NCBI GenBank assembly: GCA_904393855.1 | Contig: CAJFNE010000007.1 | Location: forward strand, 1-21,870 | Direction of reading: 5' to 3' | Length of the DNA: 21,870 nucleotides | DNA from: an uncultured Oscillibacter sp. | GTDB lineage: Bacteria > Bacillota > Clostridia > Oscillospirales > Oscillospiraceae | Part shown: positions 7,403 through 14,875 of the stretch, one piece after another | Layout of the letters: every line of letters starts with the position of its first letter | How positions within the stretch are numbered: the first letter of the stretch is position 1 | Notes under the pieces: generated by a model | What the model saw: only the letters and a program-made list of their open reading frames with translations | Told to the model about the DNA's origin: nothing | The model's database searches: none | Translations under genes and position numbers: made by a program

Positions 7403-8850
7403 CGCCCCAGGAACTGAAGAACAGTATTTTACAGCTTGCCATCCAGGGCGGGTTGGTGGAGCAGCGCCCAGAGGAGGGCACCGCTCAGGAGTTATACCGG
7501 CAGATTCAGGCGGAGCAGCAGCGGCTCATCCAAGAGAAGAAGCTCAAGAAGAAAAAGCCTCTGCCGGAGATCACCGAGGACGAGAAACCCTTTGAGATCC
7601 CAGAGAGCTGGATGTGGGTGCGGCACAACGACTTATTTGAAATCGTTGGGGGAAGCCAGCCCCCGAAATCCCAATTCAAAAGCCAGCCTCAGGCGGGTGA
7701 TGTTCGGTTATATCAGATTCGGGATTACGGAGAGACACCGGTTCCGATATATGTAGCGAGAGAACTGGTTACCAAGTTCAGCAGGGAGGGGGATATTTTG
7801 CTGGCAAGGTATGGGGGCTCTATTGGAAAGGTCTTTTGGGCAAAAGATGGGGCATATAACGTTGCCATGGCAAAAGTATGTCCGCTTTATGAGACGGACT
7901 GGATATATAATCCATATATCTATTTTTTTTATTTGGCTCCCCTGTATCAGACGCTCGTAAAAAATAACTCGAGATCCGCGCAGTCTGGATTCAATCAAGA
8001 AGATTTTAACCGACTCCTGTTCCCGCTGCCGCCCTTTGCCGAGCAGCAGCGCATCGTAGCCAGAATCGAGGAGCTACGCCCATTGGTGGATCGCTACGAG
8101 GCGGCGTGGACCCAGCTGGAGGACTTCAACCGCCGCTTCCCAGAGGATATGAAGAAATCCATCCTCCAGCAGGCTGTCCAGGGAAAGCTGGTGGAGCAGC
8201 GCCCGGAGGAGGGTACCGCCCAAGAGCTGTATTGGCAGATTCAAGCGGAGAAACAGCGGCTTATTCAAGAGAAAAAGATCAAGAAAGAGAAGCCTCTGCC
8301 AGAGATCACGGTGGACGAAAAACCCTTTGAGATCCCAGAGAGCTGGATGTGGGTACGGCTCCGGGACATCGTATTTAATCGAGGACAAACCACTCCCAAG
8401 AGTCGGTTTTCCTACATTGATATTGGCTCCATTGACAACAAGCGGCAGGTTTTAAGCTGTGAAGAGAATCTAATCGAGGCAGATCAAGCGCCATCTCGAG
8501 CAAGGAAAATCGTGGAAAAAGGTGACATCCTTTACTCTACCGTCCGCCCATATCTGCACAATATGTGTATTGTAGACAGGAGCTTTTCCCATAAACCGAT
8601 TGCAAGCACTGGCTTTGCCGTCTTAACTTGCCATGAGGGGCTTTTCAACAGGTATCTCTTTTATTATCTCATGGCGCCTTCATTTGATGGTTACGCCAAT
8701 TCCAATGAAAATGCCAAAGGCGTTGCGTATCCAGCGATTAACGATGATCGGCTTTACCGCGCAGTGGTTCCCCTCCCGCCCCTCGCCGAGCAAAAGCGCA
8801 TTGTGGCTCGCATAGAGGAACTGCTGCCCCTGTGCGAGCGGCTGAAGTGA
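7399..8850 (+). CDS. hsdS: Type I restriction-modification specificity subunit
   Basis: This is the DNA-recognition subunit, 483 residues, normal full length. It has two target recognition domains (roughly residues 75-215 and 320-455). Each is preceded by a near-duplicate conserved block: 'LVEQRPEEGTAQELY', then 'QIQAE.QRLIQEKK' and 'KPFEIPESWMWVR'. Each is followed by a spacer helix ('FAEQQRIVARIEEL', 'LAEQKRIVARIEEL'). Each domain reads one half of a bipartite target. The recognition domains are visibly more AT-rich than the conserved blocks, as expected when they are exchanged between alleles. The start is fixed by the 4-bp overlap with hsdM. No inverted second hsdS copy lies in the window, so there is no sign of an inversion switch here. 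Confidence 0.93.
   Translation: MTPQELKNSILQLAIQGGLVEQRPEEGTAQELYRQIQAEQQRLIQEKKLKKKKPLPEITEDEKPFEIPESWMWVRHNDLFEIVGGSQPPKSQFKSQPQAGDVRLYQIRDYGETPVPIYVARELVTKFSREGDILLARYGGSIGKVFWAKDGAYNVAMAKVCPLYETDWIYNPYIYFFYLAPLYQTLVKNNSRSAQSGFNQEDFNRLLFPLPPFAEQQRIVARIEELRPLVDRYEAAWTQLEDFNRRFPEDMKKSILQQAVQGKLVEQRPEEGTAQELYWQIQAEKQRLIQEKKIKKEKPLPEITVDEKPFEIPESWMWVRLRDIVFNRGQTTPKSRFSYIDIGSIDNKRQVLSCEENLIEADQAPSRARKIVEKGDILYSTVRPYLHNMCIVDRSFSHKPIASTGFAVLTCHEGLFNRYLFYYLMAPSFDGYANSNENAKGVAYPAINDDRLYRAVVPLPPLAEQKRIVARIEELLPLCERLK
7408..7625 (+). repeat. HsdS internal repeat, copy 1
   Basis: The block encoding residues from 'KNSILQ' to 'ESWMWVR' is repeated about 740 bp downstream with high identity. A 35-bp stretch at 7585-7619 is exactly identical to 8320-8354. 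The repeats could recombine and delete or swap a recognition domain. Confidence 0.85.
8152..8360 (+). repeat. HsdS internal repeat, copy 2
   Basis: This is the second copy of the conserved HsdS block, in direct orientation to the first. It carries scattered synonymous and conservative differences, except for the exact 35-bp match at 8320-8354. Confidence 0.85.
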
Positions 8851-8896
8851 GGCGTGAAACTTCCCCTCGAAAGCTCCCGGGTATGCTCGTATTTTC

Positions 8897-8942
8897 ACAC
8901 CCAGGGTCCCGTTTTACGGGTCCCTGGGTGTTTATATGTTTT
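8897..8942 (+). terminator. Terminator of the hsdRMS operon
   Basis: ACACCCAGGG (8897-8906) pairs with CCCTGGGTGT (8922-8931), with an inner CCCGT/ACGGG stem after one T-T mismatch. A T-rich tail follows (TTTATATGTTTT). It lies 46 bp after the hsdS stop. Confidence 0.85.
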
Positions 8943-8970
8943 CGGTGAGCGCTGGGCGAAAACTTGGGAA

Positions 8971-8999
8971 TTGACAGTCTTGCCGGGAGCCGGTACACT
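8971..8999 (+). promoter_or_regulatory. Sigma-A promoter of the HAD-yaaA operon
   Basis: TTGACA (8971-8976) and TACACT (8994-8999) are separated by 17 bp. The start codon of the HAD gene lies 44 bp further on. Confidence 0.7.
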
Positions 9000-9043
9000 G
9001 AACCTGTCAGAACCGCGCAAGCGGCAGCCTGGAGGTGAACGGC

Positions 9044-10219
9044 ATGAGCAATCAGGAATATGAGAGAAAACACAAGGAGGACCGGCCGGTGGTGGCCCTC
9101 TGCTATGACTTCGACAAGACCCTGTCGCCGGATGACATGCAAGCCCAGGGCTATATCCAGGCCGTGGGATACGACGTGCCGGACTTCTGGCGGGAGTCCA
9201 ACGGCCTGGCCGAGCGCAACGACATGGACCAGAACCTGGCCTACATGTACATGATGCAGGAGGCGGCCCAGGGCCAGGTGCTCTTCACCCGGAAGCAGCT
9301 GGAGGAGTACGGCGCCCAGGTCAGCCTCTTCCCCGGCGTGGAGAGCTGGTTCGAGCGGATTCGGGACTATGGACGGGAGCACGGCGTTATCGTGGAGCAC
9401 TATATCATCTCCTCCGGCTTAAAGGAGATGATCGAGGGGACCTCCGTGGCCCGGGCGGGGGCCTTTGAGAAGATCTATGCCAGCTCCTTCTACTTCAACG
9501 AGCGGGGGGTGGCCGTCTGGCCGGCCCAGGTGGTGAACTACACCAACAAGACCCAGTTCCTGTTCCGGATCGAGAAGGGAGTTCTAGACGTCAACGACCC
9601 CGGGGTAAACGACTCCTTCTCGCCGGAGGAGATCCGGGTACCCTTCCGCAACATGATCTATCTGGGGGACAGCGACACGGACATCCCCTGCATGAAGCTG
9701 GTCAATACCTACGGCGGACACTCCATCGGCGTGTACAACGCGGAGACCCGGGACAAGGCCAGGGTTTACAAGATGATGCGGGACGGCCGCATCCGCTATT
9801 TTGTCCCCGCGGACTACTCCGAGGGAACGGAGCTGGATACCCTGGTCAAGGCCATCATTGACCGGACGGCGGCCAACGAGGCGCTGGAGGCACTCCATTA
9901 CCAATACAAAAAGGACTGGATGGAGGCGGACCGCCGGAGCAGCGAACAGGAGCGGGAGAGAGGGGACCTGCTGATCGCCCTGGAGAACAGCAGCACCTTT
10001 GCCAGCACCCACGCGGTGATCCGGGACCTCCAGCGGGTGAACCGCTGGACGCCGGAGGAGCGGGAAACCCTGTGCAGGATCGCCGCAGAGAACAGCCAGG
10101 TATTTTACATCCTGGGAGACTGGGATGTGAGGCAGTTCTATCAGGGCATCTTGGGGGAGATGGAGTCCCTGACGCCGGAGGCCTGGAAGGTGCGGGAGCG
10201 GCTGGAGAGCGAGGGATAG
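9044..10219 (+). CDS. HAD-family hydrolase (phosphatase-like)
   Basis: This is a 391-residue cytoplasmic protein. The HAD nucleophile motif is clear: 'YDFDKTLS' with Asp22 and Asp24, the second Asp being the usual acid/base of phosphatases. A serine motif occurs in 'HYIISSGLK', and the metal-binding motif IV 'YLGDSDTD' is near 206-213. A hydrophilic helical C-terminal tail of about 120 residues follows, longer than the basic HAD fold needs. The start ATG 9044 has GGAGGTG at 9031-9037. An in-frame GTG at 9035 lies inside that site and is unlikely. It forms a two-gene operon with yaaA, 5 bp downstream. The substrate cannot be told from sequence. Confidence 0.85.
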   Translation: MSNQEYERKHKEDRPVVALCYDFDKTLSPDDMQAQGYIQAVGYDVPDFWRESNGLAERNDMDQNLAYMYMMQEAAQGQVLFTRKQLEEYGAQVSLFPGVESWFERIRDYGREHGVIVEHYIISSGLKEMIEGTSVARAGAFEKIYASSFYFNERGVAVWPAQVVNYTNKTQFLFRIEKGVLDVNDPGVNDSFSPEEIRVPFRNMIYLGDSDTDIPCMKLVNTYGGHSIGVYNAETRDKARVYKMMRDGRIRYFVPADYSEGTELDTLVKAIIDRTAANEALEALHYQYKKDWMEADRRSSEQERERGDLLIALENSSTFASTHAVIRDLQRVNRWTPEERETLCRIAAENSQVFYILGDWDVRQFYQGILGEMESLTPEAWKVRERLESEG

Positions 10220-10224
10220 GCGGC

Positions 10225-10992
10225 ATGCGGATCATCATTTCCCCGGCCAAGAAGATGAACGCGGACCCGGACAGCCTGCCCTGGCGGGACCTGCCGCGGT
10301 TCCTTCCCCAGACGGAGCAGCTGCTGGCGGCGCTGCGGGGGATGACAGACAGCGAGCTGAAGCGGCTCTGGAGGTGCAATGATCAGATCGCCGCGCTGAA
10401 TGTGGAGCGGCTGGCCCACATGGACCTGCGGCGGGGGCTGACACCGGCGGTGCTGGCCTATGAGGGTATCCAGTACCGCTACATGGCGCCCCAGGTGTTC
10501 ACGGACCGGGAGTTTGCCTATGTGCAGGAGCATCTGCGCATCCTCTCCGGCTTTTACGGGGTCCTGCGCCCGCTGGACGGCGTGACGCCCTACCGGCTGG
10601 AGATGCAGGCAAGGCTGACGGTGGGGGAGGCCCGGGACCTCTACGGCTTCTGGGGTGACACCCTGGCCGGGAGCCTGTTTGACGAGACGGACTGTATCGT
10701 CAACCTGGCGTCCCGGGAGTACAGCCGCTGTGTGACCCGGTACCGCCGGCCGGGCATTCGGGTGCTGACCTGCGTATTCGGTGAGGAACAGGAGGGCCGG
10801 ATCGTGGAGAGAGGAACAGCGTGCAAAATGGCCCGGGGCGAGATGGTCCGCTTCCTGGCGGAGCATCAGGCGGAGGAGCTGGAGGCCCTGCGGGCCTTTG
10901 CGCGGCTGGGCTACCGCTTCGACCCGGCCCGCTCCGACGGGGAGAGCTATGTGTTTGTGCGGCGCCCAAAGGAAGAGGGCGCCGGTCCCTGA
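10225..10992 (+). CDS. yaaA: YaaA-family peroxide stress protein
   Basis: This is a 255-residue member of the YaaA/DUF328 family. In E. coli, YaaA lowers free iron and DNA damage during peroxide stress, and the fold binds DNA. Family hallmarks are 'IIISPAKKM' at the N-terminus, 'YEGIQYRYM', 'LRILSGFYGVLRPLD', 'PYRLEMQ', 'LYGFWGD', 'IVNLASREYS' and 'ACKMARGEMVRF'. The length is typical. It starts 5 bp after the HAD stop, so the two are co-transcribed. A role in oxidative stress would make sense for a strict anaerobe but is inferred from the family. Between its stop and the MarR gene (10993-11120) only short GC-rich imperfect repeats are seen. Confidence 0.92.
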   Translation: MRIIISPAKKMNADPDSLPWRDLPRFLPQTEQLLAALRGMTDSELKRLWRCNDQIAALNVERLAHMDLRRGLTPAVLAYEGIQYRYMAPQVFTDREFAYVQEHLRILSGFYGVLRPLDGVTPYRLEMQARLTVGEARDLYGFWGDTLAGSLFDETDCIVNLASREYSRCVTRYRRPGIRVLTCVFGEEQEGRIVERGTACKMARGEMVRFLAEHQAEELEALRAFARLGYRFDPARSDGESYVFVRRPKEEGAGP

Positions 10993-11120
10993 GGGGGACG
11001 GCGTCCTCTGTGCGCCCATGCCGGCAGGGGCGCGCTGAATCGGTTCAGGCGGTTAGGTATTTGGCGGCAAAGCGCCGCGTCGGCTTATGGAACTGCTTTG
11101 CGGCTTTGTGGTCGGCCCCA

Positions 11121-11552
11121 TCAGGCCGTCTCCTCTCCGCTGGAGGAGATGGCGGAGCACACGGTTTCCAGCAGGGAGCGGAGCTGTATCTGCTCCTCCA
11201 TGGACAGGCGGGAGGCCGCCAGCAGATCGATCTGCCGGAAGATATCCTCGATCCGGCGGCTTACAGCTTCGCCTTTCGGGGTAAGGGAGACGTAGAGGGA
11301 GCGCCGGTCTCCGACCCGCTGTGTCCGCTGGATCAAGCCGTCCCGCTCCATCCGCAACAGGATGCTGCCCACCGTGGCCGGCTCAATCTCACAGGAGTCA
11401 GCGATCGCTTTCTGGTGAAGCTCTCCGCATTGCAGCAGACACTCCAGAATCTTGGGCTGCCCCGGGGACAGGCCCAGAGAGGCGGCCTCATGGGAGATCC
11501 GGCGGTTTACCTGGGTATATGTTTTCAGCAGCAGATGGTGGAGAGACTCCAT
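11121..11552 (-). CDS. MarR-family transcriptional regulator
   Basis: This is a 143-residue winged-helix repressor. It has a central HTH ('LHQKAIADSCEIEPATVGSILLRMERDGLI', shown here as LHQKAIADSCEIE / PATVGSILLRMERDGLI) followed by the wing 'RTQRVGDRRSLYVSLTPKG', with dimerisation helices at both ends. The RVGDRRS wing Asp-Arg pair is the classic MarR DNA contact. The start has AAGGAGG 8 nt upstream on the minus strand. It has its own strong promoter with a palindrome over the -10, suggesting self-repression. No partner transporter or enzyme gene is adjacent on the minus strand, so its other targets are unknown. Confidence 0.9.
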   Translation of the reverse strand: MESLHHLLLKTYTQVNRRISHEAASLGLSPGQPKILECLLQCGELHQKAIADSCEIEPATVGSILLRMERDGLIQRTQRVGDRRSLYVSLTPKGEAVSRRIEDIFRQIDLLAASRLSMEEQIQLRSLLETVCSAISSSGEETA

Positions 11553-11584
11553 GGCGTTGAACCTCCTTAATCATATGTGTGCTG

Positions 11585-11604
11585 ATAATAACGCCTCTTA
11601 TTAT
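11585..11604. promoter_or_regulatory. Palindromic operator candidate for the MarR protein
   Basis: ATAATAA (11585-11591) and TTATTAT (11598-11604) are exact reverse complements with a 6-bp spacer. The palindrome overlaps the -10 box of the MarR gene. Size and placement are typical of MarR autoregulatory sites. Confidence 0.55.
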
Positions 11605-11627
11605 AGCGGAAACCGGAGGCCTGTCAA
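11600..11627 (-). promoter_or_regulatory. Sigma-A promoter of the MarR gene
   Basis: On the minus strand TTGACA (11627-11622) and TATAAT (11605-11600) are both perfect consensus hexamers, with a 16-bp spacer. Confidence 0.8.
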
Positions 11628-11675
11628 GGGCAACTTGGACCGGGGGGACTGTGCGTTCCAGGACGGAGCGCGCGG

Positions 11676-11708
11676 AAAAGGGAGCGCGGATCTCCGCGCT
11701 CCCTTTTT
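11676..11708. terminator. Bidirectional terminator after the sigma-54 activator gene
   Basis: GGGAGCGCGG (11680-11689) pairs with CCGCGCTCCC (11694-11703) around a 4-nt loop. AAAA lies on the left and TTTTT on the right, so it works in both directions. It ends the minus-strand activator gene, whose stop is at 11717. Confidence 0.85.
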
Positions 11709-11716
11709 CACACCCA

Positions 11717-13030
11717 TCAGCGGATATCGTATTTCCGAAGCAGCCGGGACGCCTTGGTTTGGGAGATCCCCAGAGCGTCCGCAATCTTATAGGAGCTGCC
11801 GTACTTTTGATAGGCCCGCCGCAGCAGCTTTTTCTCAAAGGCCTCCACGGACTGATCAAAGGGGATATCCTCCCCATGCCGGTCCGGTTCATCCGGGGGC
11901 TCCGTGCTCTGCAGCGGCGGGATATCCTCCGCCTGGATGCAGCTGTCGGCGGATGTGACCATGATCCGTTCGATGACATACTGCAGCTCCCGAACATTGC
12001 CGCTCCAGGTATGGCGCTTCAGAATTTCCTTGGCCTTGGGGGAGATGGTCTTGACAATCTGGTACTTTTGATTGTAATAGGAGAGGAAGTAGTCAATCAG
12101 CGGCTCGATGGCGTCCTTGCGCTCCCGCAGGGGCGGCATGTGGAATTCGATGACGCGCAGCCGGTAATACAGGTCCTCGCGAAAGAGCCCCTCCTCCACC
12201 TGCTTGCCCAGCTCCAGATTGGTAGCGGAGATGATCCGTACATCGGCGGTTTTCTGCTTCACGCCGCCCACGGGGAGATATGTTTTTTCCTGCACCAGCT
12301 GCAGGAACTTGCCCTGGAGGCCCAAGGGCAGGGAGCCGATTTCATCCAGAAACAGCGTGCCGCCGTTGGCGGTTTCCACCAGGCCGATCTTGCCTTTCTG
12401 ACCCGCGCCGGTGAAGGCGCCGGAGACATAGCCAAACAGCTCGGACTCAATCAGATTCTCCGGGATGGAGGTACAGTTGATGGTGACGAAAGGGGCGCCG
12501 GCCCGCCGGCTGGAGGCGTGGATATATTTGGCCAGCATGGTTTTTCCAGTTCCGGACTCGCCGCTGATCAGGACGGTGGAGTCAAAATTGGAGATCCGGC
12601 GGATGGTTTCCAGGATTCCCCGCATCCGCCTGTCGGAGAGGATCATATTTTCGGGGGACTCCCGGCTCTCCTCCTGCCTGAGGGGAAGCGCGGATGCCGC
12701 CAGGGGAGTGATCAGCTCCAGGATCAGCTGCTCCTGATCCGCCTCCCCCAGCAGGCAGTAAGTGCGCTGATAGCCGGCGTAGACGTCCGTCTGCTGGGCC
12801 GGACCGCCCTTTTGCAGCTGCTCCGCGGCCGCCGGCAGGCGGGAAATCGTATAGTAATGCGGTCCGCCGGCTTTCAGATAAGGTCTTCCGGTCAAGTTGC
12901 CATCCGCGGCGCCAAAGGTGGTTTGAAAGGTAAGATTGCAGAATTGCAGTCGACCGTCCAGTGAGTGGAAAGCCACCGCAGAGGGAATGGTGTCCAACGC
13001 TTTTTTGAAGTAGCTCGTTTCTTGCTCCAT
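11717..13030 (-). CDS. Sigma-54-dependent enhancer-binding activator
   Basis: This bacterial enhancer-binding protein remodels sigma-54 RNA polymerase. From the chosen ATG at 13030-13028 it is 437 residues. It has an N-terminal PAS-like sensor (about 1-100), an AAA+ domain and a C-terminal Fis-type HTH (about 398-433, 'SYKIADALGISQTKASRLLRKY'). The AAA+ domain shows Walker A 'GESGTGKT' at 157-164, the sigma-54 contact loop 'GAFTGA' at 204-209, Walker B 'GTLFLDE' near 224-230 and the arginine-finger region 'FREDLYYRLRV'. All are intact. An upstream in-frame ATG at 13042 overlaps the GGAGGA Shine-Dalgarno, so the second Met is preferred. It has no receiver domain, so it probably senses a small molecule. 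The palindromes upstream of the YfcC gene are its likely targets. Confidence 0.93.
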   Translation of the reverse strand: MEQETSYFKKALDTIPSAVAFHSLDGRLQFCNLTFQTTFGAADGNLTGRPYLKAGGPHYYTISRLPAAAEQLQKGGPAQQTDVYAGYQRTYCLLGEADQEQLILELITPLAASALPLRQEESRESPENMILSDRRMRGILETIRRISNFDSTVLISGESGTGKTMLAKYIHASSRRAGAPFVTINCTSIPENLIESELFGYVSGAFTGAGQKGKIGLVETANGGTLFLDEIGSLPLGLQGKFLQLVQEKTYLPVGGVKQKTADVRIISATNLELGKQVEEGLFREDLYYRLRVIEFHMPPLRERKDAIEPLIDYFLSYYNQKYQIVKTISPKAKEILKRHTWSGNVRELQYVIERIMVTSADSCIQAEDIPPLQSTEPPDEPDRHGEDIPFDQSVEAFEKKLLRRAYQKYGSSYKIADALGISQTKASRLLRKYDIR

Positions 13031-13115
13031 AAATTCCTCCATACAGGCAGAGCATGTCTGTGCAACATTCGGGTTTTATGCTGGAAAAAGCCGCCGTTTT
13101 AAACGAAATTGCCAC

Positions 13116-13144
13116 TGTACAACCAGGGGGTTTTGCAGTATCAT
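13116..13144 (+). promoter_or_regulatory. Possible sigma-A promoter of the M20 peptidase gene
   Basis: TGTACA (13116-13121) and TATCAT (13139-13144) are separated by 17 bp, about 75 bp before the peptidase ATG. The match to consensus is moderate. No sigma-54 GG-N10-GC element was found on the plus strand here. Confidence 0.35.
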
Positions 13145-13220
13145 AGGAACGGATTAGCCGTTTTTAATGAAGTAATGTGCTAATTCATCTTGCTCCATTT
13201 CACATCAAGGATGTTTGTCT

Positions 13221-14609
13221 ATGACTTTCAGAGCGGAAATTGCCAACTACCAGGACGCGTTGATTCACGCGGTACAGGAATTGGTTCGGATCAAATCGGT
13301 TCATGAGCCGGCGCTCCCGGGGAAGCCCTTTGGAGAGGGGGTGGACCAGGCGCTGCGCTATGTGCTCTCCCTGGCGGAGTCCATGGGCTTTGCCACCCGG
13401 AATCTGGATGGCTACTGCGGCTACGCGGAGTATGGCGAGGGGGACCTGTACATTGGAGTCCTCTCCCACGTGGATGTCTGTCCGGAGGGGGAGATGTGGG
13501 GCGTGCCGCCCTACGGCGGCGTGATCCAGGATAACCGGATTTACGGCCGGGGTGCCCTGGACAACAAGGGGCCGCTGCTGGCAGCGCTCTACGCGCTGAA
13601 AATGGTGAAGGACTCCGGAAGAAAGCTGAACAAGAAGGTCCGCCTGATTGTCGGCACCGATGAACAGCGGTACTATCGGGATATGAAGTACTATCTCTCC
13701 AAGGAAAAGCCGCCCATCGCGGGGTTTACGCTGGATGGGCAGTTTCCCGTGGTGTATGCGGAAAAAGGACTGGCCATGGTGGAATTTACCGGGGACGTCC
13801 GGCAGGAGGGAAGCGAGTATATCCAGTCGATCCAGGGCGGCACGATGGAGAACACGGTCCCCGGCCACTGCAGGGCGATGCTGATTACCCAGAGGAAGAG
13901 CGAGATCGTCAAGCGGCTCTCCGACTTTTCCAAGGAGCGGCGGCACAACCTCCGCGCCAAGATTCTGGACGACGGCGTACTGCTGGAGGCTTTCGGCATG
14001 GAGACCCACAGTATCTCTCTGGAGCAGGGCATCAACGCCATCAGCGTCATGCTGGATTTCTTGGATGAGCTGCAATTCGGCTCCTTGGAGATGCGGAGGA
14101 TCATCCATTTCCTCCGCACCCGTATCGGCTTTGAGATCTACGGCGACTCCCTGGGCATTGCCTATCAGGATGAGTTCTCCGGCAAACTGACGGTGAACCT
14201 GGGAATTCTCCGGTTTGACGGGGAGAAGATGAACGTCCGCCTGGACCTGCGCTATCCCGTTACCTGCCGATACGACCTGGCCTACGGCAGAATGCGGGAG
14301 CTCTTTGAGGAGCAGGGCTTTCAGCCGGTGGAAAACTCCTATTGGGACCCCACTTATTTTCCCCGGGAGCACTTCCTGATCCAGGCGCTCCTCAAGGCCT
14401 ACCAGCGGGTGACCAAGGACAGGAGCGAGCCCACCTACAGCGGCAGCGGCAGCTATTCCAAGTCTATCCCCAACATTGCGGCATTCGGCGCGATTTTCCC
14501 CGGCGAGAGTTTGGCATGGCACCAGAAAAATGAGTATATTGAGATTGACAGCCTCCTGACGACCTGTAGAATTTATGCGGAGGCAATTTTGGAACTAGGA
14601 TCATTATAA
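13221..14609 (+). CDS. M20-family dipeptidase, PepV/Sapep-like, altered metal ligand
   Basis: This is a cytoplasmic zinc peptidase of 462 residues. The start is ATG 13221 with AAGGA about 9 nt upstream (TTG 13215 is an in-frame alternative). The fold follows the PepV/Sapep group: 'SHVDVCPEG' with His83 and Asp85, 'GRGALDNKGP' with the bridging Asp114, 'TLDGQFP' with Asp172, and 'WHQKNEYIEID' with His434. The segment that reads DEE in PepV relatives (catalytic Glu then metal-binding Glu) is D-E148-Q149 here. The general-base Glu is kept but the second Glu, a zinc ligand, is Gln. This may change metal use or weaken catalysis. It is divergent from the sigma-54 activator and upstream of a carrier and another M20 peptidase, pointing to small-peptide catabolism. 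It does not obviously share the carrier's sigma-54 promoter. Confidence 0.88.
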   Translation: MTFRAEIANYQDALIHAVQELVRIKSVHEPALPGKPFGEGVDQALRYVLSLAESMGFATRNLDGYCGYAEYGEGDLYIGVLSHVDVCPEGEMWGVPPYGGVIQDNRIYGRGALDNKGPLLAALYALKMVKDSGRKLNKKVRLIVGTDEQRYYRDMKYYLSKEKPPIAGFTLDGQFPVVYAEKGLAMVEFTGDVRQEGSEYIQSIQGGTMENTVPGHCRAMLITQRKSEIVKRLSDFSKERRHNLRAKILDDGVLLEAFGMETHSISLEQGINAISVMLDFLDELQFGSLEMRRIIHFLRTRIGFEIYGDSLGIAYQDEFSGKLTVNLGILRFDGEKMNVRLDLRYPVTCRYDLAYGRMRELFEEQGFQPVENSYWDPTYFPREHFLIQALLKAYQRVTKDRSEPTYSGSGSYSKSIPNIAAFGAIFPGESLAWHQKNEYIEIDSLLTTCRIYAEAILELGSL

Positions 14610-14618
14610 CAGACAGAC

Positions 14619-14706
14619 AAGTTAAAAACAACTTATTTTTGCAGGTTTTTTCACGAATAAGTTGTTTTTAACTTGTTTCGCACACTTGATAAGTTGATTT
14701 CGACTT
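14619..14706. promoter_or_regulatory. Three palindromic upstream activator sites for the sigma-54 activator
   Basis: Three 16-bp sites fit AAGTT-N6-RACTT: 14619-14634, 14659-14674 and 14691-14706. Site 2 is the exact reverse complement of site 1, and site 3 differs at one arm base (GACTT). Centres are 40 and 32 bp apart, near four and three helical turns, so all lie on roughly the same DNA face. They sit about 115-200 bp upstream of the sigma-54 promoter, the usual enhancer distance. Sites 1 and 2 together also form a 21-bp inverted repeat that could fold as a hairpin after the peptidase gene. It lacks a GC-rich stem and a clean U-run, so it is a poor terminator. Confidence 0.7.
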
Positions 14707-14820
14707 AATTAAAAGTTTGGTAACAAAAAGCAATCGTTTTCGAGGTGTAAATATCCCGTTAAATCGCGAAAAAACGGAGGATTTGACTATTTTGTGAATG
14801 AATATGCGTTTTCGCAAAGT

Positions 14821-14836
14821 TGGCATAAAAATTGCT
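14821..14836 (+). promoter_or_regulatory. Sigma-54 (-24/-12) promoter of the carrier-pepD operon
   Basis: TGGCAT (14821-14826), AAAAA, TTGCT (14832-14836) matches the sigma-54 consensus TGGCAC-N5-TTGCW with a single change. The invariant GG and GC are exactly 10 bp apart. It lies 40 bp before the GTG start of the carrier gene. Confidence 0.85.
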
Positions 14837-14875
14837 ATAATATCAAAATGCATTTTGCAAAGGAGGAGAAAACCT

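Noticed and set aside
13100..13215. Sigma-54 promoter for the M20 peptidase gene
   Set aside because: No GG-N10-GC pair with good flanks was found on the plus strand. One weak minus-strand candidate has poor -24 bases.
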